Shown here: piece by piece, positions 27,775 through 35,480 of the stretch
Layout: each line of letters opens with the position of its first letter
Position numbering within the stretch: the stretch's first letter is position 1
Source of the DNA: Acidobacteria bacterium 28-9
GTDB lineage: Bacteria > Acidobacteriota > Blastocatellia > Pyrinomonadales > Pyrinomonadaceae
Length of the DNA: 64,000 nt
NCBI GenBank assembly: GCA_002050355.1
Contig: MWYY01000072.1
Span: forward strand, 25,292 to 89,291
Direction: 5' to 3'
Made by a program: the position numbers and the translations under genes
Notes under the pieces: model-generated
The model's input: the letters and a program-made list of their open reading frames with translations, nothing else
Told to the model about the DNA's origin: nothing
Databases searched by the model: none

Positions 27775-28761
27775 ATGAAAAAACGCATTTTCAGCGGCGC
27801 GCAGCCAACCGGAAATCTGCACATCGGAAACTACTTAGGCGCACTAAAAAATTGGGTTGCGCTGCAAAACGAATATGAGAGTTTTTTCTGCATCGTCAAT
27901 CTGCACGCCGTAACCGTAGCGCAAGAGCCGAAAGTTTTGCGGCAAAAGACTTTAGATTTAGCGCGTATTTACCTGGCTTCGGGCATTGACCCGCAAATCT
28001 CAACCGTTTATGTTCAATCCGACGTTTCAGAACACAGCGAACTTGCCTGGATTTTAAATTGCGTGGCGCGTATCGGCGAGCTTGAACGAATGACGCAATT
28101 CAAAGATAAATCTCGCGTTCGCGGTGAAAACGTTTCCGCCGGATTGCTCGTCTATCCGACTCTGATGGCATCCGACATATTGCTTTACAAAACCGATTTG
28201 GTTCCCGTCGGACACGACCAGAAGCAGCATCTTGAAATAACACGTGACTTGGCGACACGCTTTAACCGCGATTACGGCGAGACGTTCAAAATCCCTGATG
28301 CATTTATTTCGCCGACGGGCGCGAAAATTTTATCGCTCGCCGACGCAGCGAAAAAAATGTCGAAATCAGACGAAAACTTAAATGGCTCGATATTTTTATT
28401 GGATGATGCCGACATTATACAGAAAAAAATAAAACGCGCCGTAACCGATTCGGGAACCAACATAAAATTTGATGAATCACGTCCGGCAATCAATAATTTG
28501 TTGACGATTTACCAATTGCTTACCGGCAAAACTGCCGAAGAATGCGAAGCGAATTTCGCGGGTAAAGGCTACGGAAATTTGAAATCGGAACTCGCCGAAA
28601 CGGTCGTCGAATTCTTAAGACCGTTTCAAGAGCGCGTCAAACAAATTGACGACGGAGAACTGGAAAAAATCTTGAAAACCGGCGCGGAAAAAGCACGCTC
28701 GATTGCGCGGGAAACTTTAAAAACCGTTTATGAGCGAATGGGAATCGTCGGCGCGCGATGA
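27775..28761 (+). CDS. trpS: Tryptophanyl-tRNA synthetase
   Basis: 328 residues, a class I synthetase that charges tRNA-Trp. The HIGH-type motif is seen in GAQPTGNLHIGNYLG and the KMSKS loop in KKMSKSDEN; length is normal. It is followed with a 4-bp overlap by a broken hicA-like frame and further on by scpA-scpB. Confidence 0.96.
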   Translation: MKKRIFSGAQPTGNLHIGNYLGALKNWVALQNEYESFFCIVNLHAVTVAQEPKVLRQKTLDLARIYLASGIDPQISTVYVQSDVSEHSELAWILNCVARIGELERMTQFKDKSRVRGENVSAGLLVYPTLMASDILLYKTDLVPVGHDQKQHLEITRDLATRFNRDYGETFKIPDAFISPTGAKILSLADAAKKMSKSDENLNGSIFLLDDADIIQKKIKRAVTDSGTNIKFDESRPAINNLLTIYQLLTGKTAEECEANFAGKGYGNLKSELAETVVEFLRPFQERVKQIDDGELEKILKTGAEKARSIARETLKTVYERMGIVGAR

Positions 28762-28945
28762 AAATTAAAGATATTGTTAAAATCATTGAAAAAGACGGCT
28801 GGATTTTGAATAGGACGCGCGGCGCAGTCATCGTCTGTATAAACATTCGACAAAGCGCGGAACGGTTACGATTGCCGGACACGGCGGCGACGAACTTCAC
28901 CCGAAAACCGAACGTAGTATTTTAATTCAAGCAGGATTAAAATAG
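28758..28945 (+). pseudogene. HicA-like toxin, frameshifted
   Basis: Starts MKIKDIVKIIEKDGWILNRTRG, the HicA double-stranded-RNA-binding-like toxin N-terminus. A 2-bp gain near 28818 throws it out of frame; in the shifted frame it reads SHRLYKHSTKRGTVTIAGHG and ends ILIQAGLK at 28945. Without the two bases it would be a normal 61-residue HicA including the catalytic His. Confidence 0.85.
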
Positions 28946-28955
28946 TTTGGAGATT

Positions 28956-29039
28956 ATGAAAAAGGCAGCAAAATATTTAGTCGTAATCGAAAAGGGCGCA
29001 AACAATTACTCAACATCGAAATCCCCGAATCCGTTTTAG
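28956..29039 (+). pseudogene. HicB antitoxin remnant
   Basis: 27 codons beginning MKKAAKYLVVIEKGANNYS, the usual HicB start, then the frame runs into unrelated sequence and stops. A residual tail in another frame reads NIEIPESVLA. The antitoxin body and DNA-binding domain are deleted. Confidence 0.75.
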
Positions 29040-29049
29040 CTTAAAAATT

Positions 29050-29412
29050 ATGTCAGACAAAATTATCGTTTATGAAAAGCCCACTTGAACGACCTGTCGC
29101 AATTTGGCGCAGTTGTTTCGTGAAAACAACATAGAACATGAAAGAATAAATTATTTCGCCGAAGAATTGACCGAAGAAAAACTCCGCCGTCTATTGAAAA
29201 AACTCGAACTCACGCCATTTGAAATTCTGCGAAAGAAGGAAACGATTGTTCAAGAATTGAATTTGTCTAAAGAGACCGAGCCGGACGAAATTATAAAATT
29301 TATTGTCGAGCATCCGAGTTTGCTGCAACGTCCGATTGTAGAACTCGGCGATAAAGCCGTTATTGCCAGACCGATTGAAAAAGCGATGGATTTGATAAAT
29401 TCGGGAGAATAA
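29050..29412 (+). CDS. ArsC/Spx-family protein, candidate selenoprotein (in-frame TGA at redox Cys)
   Basis: 120 codons. It begins MSDKIIVYEKPT, then TGA at 29086-29088, then TTCRNLAQLFRENN and continues open to 29412 with a complete ArsC-like helical C-terminus (PFEILRKKE, HPSLLQRPIVELGDKAVIARP). Family members have KPTCTTCR here, so TGA sits exactly at the first redox Cys, giving a UxxC motif if read as selenocysteine. A perfect 7-bp stem (29112-29118/29124-29130) with a CGTGA loop lies 30 nt after the TGA, matching the bacterial SECIS rule of a loop G at a 16-37 nt distance. The alternative is a one-base TGC-to-TGA nonsense mutation. Confidence 0.75.
29112..29130 (+). promoter_or_regulatory. 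Putative bacterial SECIS hairpin
   Basis: GTTGTTT-CGTGA-AAACAAC, a perfect stem with G second in the loop, within the coding region 30 nt downstream of the in-frame TGA. A smaller imperfect hairpin (CTG.CGC/GCG.CAG) lies between them. Confidence 0.6.
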
Positions 29413-29420
29413 TACTTAAG

Positions 29421-29753
29421 ATGTCAGAAATTGCAAAGACTCCAAAGCCGCCGTATTACTCGGTAATTTTCACTTCAATCCGAGTCGAAGGCGAAGAAAA
29501 CAGCTACAACGAAATGGCGCAGCGAATGGCTGAACTCTCCGCGCAGCAAAAAGGTTTTCTCGGAATGGAACACGCCCGCAGCGAAGGTTTGGGAATCACA
29601 ATTTGCTACTGGGAAACTCTGGAAGCGATTGCCGACTGGCGCGAAAACGTCGAACACAAAATCGCGCAAATTAAAGGTTACGAAACGTTTTACAAAACAT
29701 TTGCGACAAGAATTTGCCGCGTTGAAAGAGATAATGTTTTTGAACGAGAGTAA
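29421..29753 (+). CDS. Antibiotic biosynthesis monooxygenase (ABM)-domain protein
   Basis: 110 residues forming one ferredoxin-like ABM barrel: YYSVIFTSIRVEGEENSYNE, QKGFLGMEHARSEGLGITIC, YWETLEAIADWR. Such proteins include small heme-degrading and quinone-forming oxygenases and many of unknown role. It lies 8 bp downstream of the ArsC-like gene and is probably co-transcribed. Confidence 0.8.
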   Translation: MSEIAKTPKPPYYSVIFTSIRVEGEENSYNEMAQRMAELSAQQKGFLGMEHARSEGLGITICYWETLEAIADWRENVEHKIAQIKGYETFYKTFATRICRVERDNVFERE

Positions 29754-29780
29754 TTTTTTACAAACAGCAGTTTGCTGAAT

Positions 29781-30554
29781 ATGGAACAGTCGACCGAACA
29801 ATTGACATTTGATTTCTTCACCGAAAAGCCGCACATTGTCGCGACTTCTTCGACGGATGAAATCAACCTCGAACTCGGCGCATTTGCCGGACCGCTCGAC
29901 CTTCTTCTTTTTTTAATCAAACAGGAACAGGCGAATATTTTCGATATTCCGATTGCGCGCATTGCGAACGAATATTTGAAATACATTCGATTGATGAAAA
30001 GTCTAGACATTGCTCTGGCAGGCGATTTGCTTGTTATGGCGGCGACTTTGATTGAAATAAAATCGAAAATGCTTCTGCCGCGCGAGATTTCTGATGAGAC
30101 GGAAGAAGGTATTGAAGACCCGCGCCGGGAACTTGTTGACCGTCTGCTCGAATACGAACGATTTAAATCGGCGGCGCAGATGCTCTACACTCGCTCGACT
30201 ATCGAGCAGGCGGTTTTCCCGCGCGGGCAAATCGAAACGGACGAAAACAACACGGAAGTAAACGTCTCGGTTTTCGATTTGCTCAATGTTTTCCAAAAAA
30301 TCATCGCACGCCAAACCGAAGAAATTCAGATAGAAATCCAGCGCGAGGAGATGTCTCTATCGGAAATGATAAAAAACCTGAAACGGCGTATCCTACAAAC
30401 TAAACAGTTAAATTTGCTTGAATTTTTTCGGGAAATGCAAAGTAAAACCGAACTCGTTCTGGCATTTATCGCTGTTCTGGAAATCGTCCGCACCGAAAGC
30501 GTAAAACTGCTGCAAGATAAAACCTTCGGTGTAATTATTTTAAGTAAAGTTTAA
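29781..30554 (+). CDS. scpA: Segregation and condensation protein A
   Basis: About 257 residues, the kleisin subunit linking SMC heads. The conserved N-terminus reads FAGPLDLLLFLIKQEQANIFDIPI and the middle LLVMAATLIEIKSKMLLPRE; the C-terminal winged helix ends LLQDKTFGVIIL. Start taken at ATG (MEQSTEQLT) rather than the upstream TTG. scpB follows on the same strand. Confidence 0.95.
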   Translation: MEQSTEQLTFDFFTEKPHIVATSSTDEINLELGAFAGPLDLLLFLIKQEQANIFDIPIARIANEYLKYIRLMKSLDIALAGDLLVMAATLIEIKSKMLLPREISDETEEGIEDPRRELVDRLLEYERFKSAAQMLYTRSTIEQAVFPRGQIETDENNTEVNVSVFDLLNVFQKIIARQTEEIQIEIQREEMSLSEMIKNLKRRILQTKQLNLLEFFREMQSKTELVLAFIAVLEIVRTESVKLLQDKTFGVIILSKV

Positions 30555-30639
30555 CCGCAGAGAACTAATAAATGATGAATGGTGAATGAAAAACAAATTC
30601 CGCATTTATCATTCTGAAAGTCTCTGTGGCGAAAAATTT

Positions 30640-31197
30640 ATGGATTCAGAAATTGAGGAAAAAAAAGCGCGAAGCATTGCCGAACTCGTTTCAATAATCG
30701 AAGCCTTGATTTTCGTTGCCGACGAGCCTTTAAGCATCAAAATCTTGGCTGACGTATTAGAAGAAGAAAAGGAAATTATTCAATCTGCAATCGAAGAATT
30801 GTCAAAAGAATATGAAGAGCGCGATGGCGGTTTGCAGTTGCGGGAAATCGCCGGCGGCTGGCAAATCTCTACGCGCACCAAGTTTCACGCGGAAATTCGC
30901 GCGTTTCTAAAAACTCGCCCATCGGCAAAACTGTCGCTCGCCGCGCTGGAAACACTCGCCGTTATCGCATACAAACAACCGGCAACCGTGCCGGAAATTT
31001 TAGAAATTCGCGGCGTCCAATCGGCTTCGGCAATCAAAACTCTGCTCGACAAACGCCTGATTGTAGCCCGCGGCAGAAAGGAAACCGTCGGGCGACCGAT
31101 GCAATACGGCACGTCGAAAGATTTTCTGATACAGTTTGGTCTAAAGGATTTGTCGGAGTTACCGTCAATCGAAGATTTCGAGGACCTTGTTCATTGA
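30640..31197 (+). CDS. scpB: Segregation and condensation protein B
   Basis: About 185 residues from MDSEIEEKKARS, with tandem winged helices: IIEALIFVADEPLSIKILA, GGWQISTRTKF, LSLAALETLAVIAYKQPATVPEI, GVQSASAIKTLLDK. It works with ScpA and SMC in chromosome condensation. The 85-bp gap after scpA holds repeat-like units (CAGAGA, GATGAATGGTGAATG). Its stop is 1 bp before a perfect inverted repeat that encloses the next gene. Confidence 0.94.
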   Translation: MDSEIEEKKARSIAELVSIIEALIFVADEPLSIKILADVLEEEKEIIQSAIEELSKEYEERDGGLQLREIAGGWQISTRTKFHAEIRAFLKTRPSAKLSLAALETLAVIAYKQPATVPEILEIRGVQSASAIKTLLDKRLIVARGRKETVGRPMQYGTSKDFLIQFGLKDLSELPSIEDFEDLVH

Positions 31198-31198
31198 A

Positions 31199-31669
31199 CA
31201 TTTAACATTCAACATTTATCATTTACCGAAGTCTTAAAATCAAGATATAACTTATATGCATTTAGTGTTCAATGATAAATGATAAATGATAAATGAAAAA
31301 GGATAATGTTACTTATGAAAAAGCGTATAAATTTGCAATTCGGATAGTAAAGGCGTTTCAGTACTTGCGAGAAAATAAGAAAGAGTTTGTATTATCAAAA
31401 CAGATGCTCAGAAGCGGAACTTCCATCGGCGCAAACATTGCCGAAGCAAACGGAGCAATCTCCGAAGCGGATTTTTCGAGTAAAATCAGCCTCGCTTATA
31501 AGGAATGTTTAGAAACAAAATACTGGCTCTCACTTCTTAAAGATACTGATTATATAAATGAACGAACTTTTGAAAGTATCTATATGGATGCCGATGAACT
31601 CGCAAAAATTTTATTCTCGATTCTGAAAACAACCAGAATTGATAAATGATAAATGTTGAATGTTAAATG
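31199..31669. mobile_element. IVS-like element: 27-bp perfect inverted repeat enclosing a four-helix-bundle gene
   Basis: The left arm 31199-31225 and right arm 31643-31669 are perfect reverse complements built from CATTTAACATT/CAACATTTATC-type units. Between them is only the S23/IVP-family gene. The element fills exactly the space between the scpB stop and the rluB start; the right arm supplies the rluB ATG. The layout mirrors rRNA intervening sequences, but outside rRNA. Confidence 0.75.
31293..31649 (+). CDS. Four-helix-bundle protein (S23/23S rRNA IVS-protein family)
   Basis: 118 residues of the small basic/acidic four-helix bundle family found in 23S rRNA intervening sequences and related to Avd of diversity-generating retroelements. 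The hallmark is QMLRSGTSIGANIAEANGA followed by SKISLAYKECLETKYWLSLL. Function of the free-standing versions is unknown; Avd binds nucleic acid. Its ATG lies at the end of a run of GATAAAT units. It interrupts an otherwise conserved scpB-rluB order. Confidence 0.9.
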   Translation: MKKDNVTYEKAYKFAIRIVKAFQYLRENKKEFVLSKQMLRSGTSIGANIAEANGAISEADFSSKISLAYKECLETKYWLSLLKDTDYINERTFESIYMDADELAKILFSILKTTRIDK

Positions 31670-32503
31670 AAAGAACGCCTGCAAAAACTTATCGCGCAAG
31701 CCGGAATCGCCTCGCGGCGCAAAGCCGAAGAACTAATCGCGGACGGAGCGGTTACCGTCAACGGTGAAGTCATAACCGAACCCGGAACTAAAGCTAACCC
31801 GGAAACCGACCACATCAAAGTCGGCGGAAAATTAATCAATAAAAAGCTCGAAAGGCGCGCGAATGTTTATATTTTGCTGAACAAACCGAAAGGCTATCTG
31901 TCGAGCGCAGCCGACCCGGAAGGCAGAAAACTGGTTACGGATTTGGTCAAAGGTTTCGGCAAAGTTCATCCGGTCGGAAGATTGGATTTCAACACCGAAG
32001 GCTTGATTATTTTGACCAACGACGGTGAATTTACAAATTTTGTCGCTTCGTCAAAAGCCGTTCCGAAAGTTTATGAAGTCAAAACAAAAGGCTTGCCGAC
32101 CGAAGTCGCGCTCAATAAACTGCGGCGCGGAACGCTTCTTCCCGACGGCTTCAAAACTGCGCCCGCCGAAATCAGAAACTTAAAACCGACCGAAAACAAC
32201 GGCTGGTATGAAGTTACGCTTTTTGAAGGACACAACCAGCAAATCAGAAAAATGTTCGACGCCGTTGGTCATTCGGTTGTAAAACTGCGCCGCATTTCAA
32301 TCGGACACATCAAAGACGACAGAATTCCCGTCGGCGCGTATCGCCTTCTCGATGAAGACGAAGTGAATTTTTTCCGAACCCCGACGCAAAAAACTCTAAA
32401 AAAATTCACGCCGCAAGATGAATCGGTTCAACCCAAACTCAAAACTCATTCACGAAGTGTGAAACCGAAAAAAATTCAATCAGGAAAATTTAAGAAACGC
32501 TGA
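31667..32503 (+). CDS. rluB: 23S rRNA pseudouridine synthase (RluB/RsuA family)
   Basis: 278 residues: an S4 RNA-binding domain at the N-terminus (RLQKLIAQAGIASRRKAEEL), then the catalytic domain with the nucleophilic Asp in GRLDFNTEGLIILTNDGE and the family motif EGHNQQIRKMFDAVGH. It has a basic C-terminal tail rich in Lys. Commonly adjacent to scpB. The start codon is formed by the right arm of the inverted repeat. Confidence 0.92.
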   Translation: MKERLQKLIAQAGIASRRKAEELIADGAVTVNGEVITEPGTKANPETDHIKVGGKLINKKLERRANVYILLNKPKGYLSSAADPEGRKLVTDLVKGFGKVHPVGRLDFNTEGLIILTNDGEFTNFVASSKAVPKVYEVKTKGLPTEVALNKLRRGTLLPDGFKTAPAEIRNLKPTENNGWYEVTLFEGHNQQIRKMFDAVGHSVVKLRRISIGHIKDDRIPVGAYRLLDEDEVNFFRTPTQKTLKKFTPQDESVQPKLKTHSRSVKPKKIQSGKFKKR

Positions 32504-32546
32504 TTTTTGTGGGGAAAATTTTAAGTTAATTGACATTGCGCTTCGA

Positions 32547-32984
32547 TTACCTCAAAGCGCGATGCTCGACCATCAAACACAAATCCTGCACAACCCGAAT
32601 TCCTTCTTTGGCAAGAGTTTCGGCAACCGCATCGTTGCGAATGCCTGATTGAAACCAAACTGCTCGCGGCTTTTTCGCCAGAATGTCTTCGACGTGCGGC
32701 GGAATATCGTTCGGGCGACGGAAAACATTCAGCAAATCAATCTCGCCCGGAATGTCCGCTAATTTTCGATAAACTTTTTGTCCTAAAATTTCTGTCGCCT
32801 CCGGGTAGTAAACCGGCACGGGAACGATTTCAAATCCGGCGTTTGCCATATATTGCGGCACGTAAAAGGCGGGCTGAGAAGATTGCGCTTCAGTCTTGAT
32901 GCCGAGAACGGCGATGCGTTTTGTGTTTTTTAATAAATCACGAATCTCTTCGTACGTCTCAATGATGTTTTTTTTCCAATCCAT
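32547..32984 (-). CDS. CoA-binding (Rossmann-like) protein
   Basis: About 145 residues of the single-domain CoA-binding family: TKRIAVLGIKTEAQSSQPAF, GFEIVPVPVYYPEA, EIDLLNVFRRPNDIPPHVED, AVWFQSGIRND and a terminal LCLMVEH. Role unknown; the fold binds CoA or acyl-CoA. Start taken at MDWKKN; an upstream Met lies in repeat-poor sequence. Confidence 0.85.
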   Translation of the reverse strand: MDWKKNIIETYEEIRDLLKNTKRIAVLGIKTEAQSSQPAFYVPQYMANAGFEIVPVPVYYPEATEILGQKVYRKLADIPGEIDLLNVFRRPNDIPPHVEDILAKKPRAVWFQSGIRNDAVAETLAKEGIRVVQDLCLMVEHRALR

Positions 32985-33021
32985 AGTTTTTAACGGTAAA
33001 CAGTAAATGAAAGAAAACAAA

Positions 33022-33426
33022 TCATTTGTTGAAATTTAGCTTTTCACTTTCTGTTTCCTTCCTCCTTTTTGTAAACCAAAATACCAGCACGATTAAAGCA
33101 ATTTGCATCGGTAATCTAAGATAGAGCGCAGCCGGACTGAATTCGGTGAAAAGCCGCGTGTTCATCGCCATATAGATATTGGCAGGAAAGACCGCAACTA
33201 AAAGCGCAATCAAACCCCAAGCAGCAATCCGCGAAAATTTCGGTATCAAAAGCATTACGCCTAAAATAATTTCAAAAACTCCGCTCAGGTAAATTAGAAA
33301 AACGGGCGCGGGCAAAACCGGCGGCATAATCTTTAAATAAAACTGCGTGTTGATAAAATGATTGATTCCCGCAAGCACAAATCCGATTGCCAAAATCCAT
33401 TTCAAAAACATTTTAATCGTCCGCAT
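33022..33426 (-). CDS. DoxX-like membrane protein
   Basis: 134 residues with four TM helices (LKWILAIGFVLAGINHF, FLIYLSGVFEIILGVMLL, AAWGLIALLVAVFPANIYM, QIALIVLVFWF), the DoxX/DoxD-like pattern. The C-terminus is basic and cytoplasmic. Function is unassigned. It lies 37 bp upstream of the CoA-binding gene on the same strand. Confidence 0.82.
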   Translation of the reverse strand: MRTIKMFLKWILAIGFVLAGINHFINTQFYLKIMPPVLPAPVFLIYLSGVFEIILGVMLLIPKFSRIAAWGLIALLVAVFPANIYMAMNTRLFTEFSPAALYLRLPMQIALIVLVFWFTKRRKETESEKLNFNK

Positions 33427-33491
33427 CGGAGATTATTTTATGCTAATTTTTTGATACAATCGAATAAACTTTTTATATATATTAACTATTT

Positions 33492-34634
33492 ATGAATTTT
33501 GAACTTACCGAAGAACAACAGCAAATAAAGATGAGCGTGCGCGAATTTGCCGAAAGCGAGATTCGTCCGTTTGTGATGGAATGGGACGAGACGCAGCATT
33601 TTCCAGTCGAACTGCGTCCGAAACTCGCCGAACTCGGACTTCTCGGCGTGATTTTCCCCGAAGAATACGGCGGCGCGGGGATGGGTTATGTCGAATACGC
33701 GACGATTATCGAGGAAATTGCGCGCGTTGACGGCTCGGTCGGTTTAAGCGTTGCCGCACATAATTCTCTTTGCTCAAACCATATTTATATGTTTGGTTCG
33801 GAAGAGCAAAAACAAAAATATCTTGTGCCGCTCGCGCAGGGCGAATCCTTCGGCGCTTGGGGTTTGACCGAAGCGCAGGCAGGTTCGGATGCGTCGGGAA
33901 CGCGCACGAACGCGATTCGCTCGAACGGCGGCTGGAAAGTAAACGGTTCAAAAAACTTTATCACTCACGCTATTTCCTGCAATACGCTTGTCGCCGTCGC
34001 GGTTACTGACAAATCCAAAAGCAGCAAAGGAATTTCGGCGTTTATTTTCGACAAATCAATGGAAGGTTTTCGCTCGGACAAAAAGGAAAACAAACTTGGA
34101 ATGCGCGCTTCCGAAACTGCTTCGGTCGTGTTTGAAGAGTGTTACGTGCCGGAAGAAAATCTTTTGGGAAACGAAGGCGAAGGCTTTTTGCAGTCAATGA
34201 AAATTTTAGATGGCGGGCGCATTTCAATCGCCGCTCTCTCGGTCGGCATCGCGCAGGGCGCATACGAAGCTGCTGTAAAATATGCGAAAGAGCGCGTGCA
34301 GTTCGGTCAGCCAATTGCGGAGTTTCAGGCAATACAATTTAAGTTGGCAGATATGGCGACTCAAATCGAAGCCGCAAGATTATTGACGCTGCAAGCCGCT
34401 TTGATGAAGGATGCAGGCAAAAAATTGACAAAACAATCGGCGATGGCAAAACTTTACGCATCCGAAGTCGCCGTCCGCGTCTCCGAAGAATCAATTCAGA
34501 TTCACGGCGGCTACGGTTACACGAAAGATTACCCTGCGGAAAAATACTGGCGCGATTCCAAACTCTGCACCATCGGCGAAGGCACAAGCGAGATTCAGCG
34601 GATGGTGATTGCCAAACAGCTTTTGAAAGCGTAA
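33492..34634 (+). CDS. Acyl-CoA dehydrogenase
   Basis: 380 residues, the FAD enzyme that introduces the alpha-beta double bond in acyl-CoA. Signatures: [81 protein letters not shown] with the catalytic Glu in [11 protein letters not shown]. Closest in form to short-chain/butyryl-CoA dehydrogenases. An enoyl-CoA hydratase lies 2.3 kb away. Confidence 0.94.
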   Translation: MNFELTEEQQQIKMSVREFAESEIRPFVMEWDETQHFPVELRPKLAELGLLGVIFPEEYGGAGMGYVEYATIIEEIARVDGSVGLSVAAHNSLCSNHIYMFGSEEQKQKYLVPLAQGESFGAWGLTEAQAGSDASGTRTNAIRSNGGWKVNGSKNFITHAISCNTLVAVAVTDKSKSSKGISAFIFDKSMEGFRSDKKENKLGMRASETASVVFEECYVPEENLLGNEGEGFLQSMKILDGGRISIAALSVGIAQGAYEAAVKYAKERVQFGQPIAEFQAIQFKLADMATQIEAARLLTLQAALMKDAGKKLTKQSAMAKLYASEVAVRVSEESIQIHGGYGYTKDYPAEKYWRDSKLCTIGEGTSEIQRMVIAKQLLKA

Positions 34635-34660
34635 ATAAATTCCATTGTTTGAATTAAAAT

Positions 34661-34690
34661 AAGGTTGATTAAAATTTAATCAACCTTTTT
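34661..34690 (+). terminator. Intrinsic terminator after acyl-CoA dehydrogenase
   Basis: A perfect AAGGTTGATTAAA/TTTAATCAACCTT hairpin followed by T-rich sequence, 27 bp after the stop. Confidence 0.85.
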
Positions 34691-34793
34691 ATTCTTAGAA
34701 AGAGTGGTTTAGGAAAGTTTCAAAAACCAAAAAGCTACCCCTAAGTTTTAGATTTTAGTTGCGAGATATTTATGAAACAATCTTGTAAAATAA

Positions 34794-35474
34794 TCAGATA
34801 ATTACTGCCGCCAGATTGTTTGCCGCGTGAAGCAGGAAACAAGCCCAAAAAGATTTTGTGCGTTTGAAAAGAAAGCCGAGCAATAAACCCAGAATAAAAA
34901 TCTCCGCCATTGCCGCGCCTTTTCCGGGAAACAGATTCGCGCCGTCGCGAGTTATCCAGCGCGGAAAATGAATGGCGACGAAAAGTAGGGCAGTGACGAC
35001 ATTTGCCGCCGAAAAATTAATAACCTTTTCAAATTTTTGCAGCAGAAAACCGCGAAAAGCGGCTTCTTCGATAAAAGGCGAAACGGTTATCGTTGTCAGC
35101 CAATCGGTTATCGAAACGCTTTTAGGACTAAAGTTTTCCGCCCCGAAAAACGCGACGCGACCGACAATCAGCGAAGCGTAAAACAAACCCGCCGCCGCGC
35201 CCCATATCAAACCTTTTCGGACGTTCGTCGTCAAATGAAGAAACGGCAAAGGTTTTTCATTGGTGACAAACAACAAAAACAAAACGGTTGTTCCGGCAAA
35301 AATTAAAACTCGCACCGCTTCGTTAAAAGCCGTTAGAAGCGGAAACGTCAAATTATTCTTTAAAGTCGGATAACAGTAAACGACATAGAACGTCCACAAT
35401 CCGAAAATGATTGTCGTAAACATCAGAGCCGTAATTAAAATACTTTTATTAAATTTACTTTCAGATTTATTCAT
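34794..35474 (-). CDS. CPBP-family intramembrane metalloprotease
   Basis: 226 residues, about seven TM helices. The abortive-infection/CAAX-protease motif is present: SPFIEEAAFRGFLLQKF (EExxxR), with FVAIHFPRW and later FLLHAANN as further metal ligands. Substrate unknown. Six bases downstream of the MFS gene on the same strand, suggesting one transcript. Confidence 0.88.
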   Translation of the reverse strand: MNKSESKFNKSILITALMFTTIIFGLWTFYVVYCYPTLKNNLTFPLLTAFNEAVRVLIFAGTTVLFLLFVTNEKPLPFLHLTTNVRKGLIWGAAAGLFYASLIVGRVAFFGAENFSPKSVSITDWLTTITVSPFIEEAAFRGFLLQKFEKVINFSAANVVTALLFVAIHFPRWITRDGANLFPGKGAAMAEIFILGLLLGFLFKRTKSFWACFLLHAANNLAAVII

Positions 35475-35480
35475 TTCTTA

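Noticed and set aside
29086..29088. TGA in the ArsC-like gene as a simple nonsense mutation
   Set aside because: Kept as an alternative only. The stop falls precisely on the redox Cys codon, the rest of the gene is intact, and a hairpin with the right loop and spacing follows.
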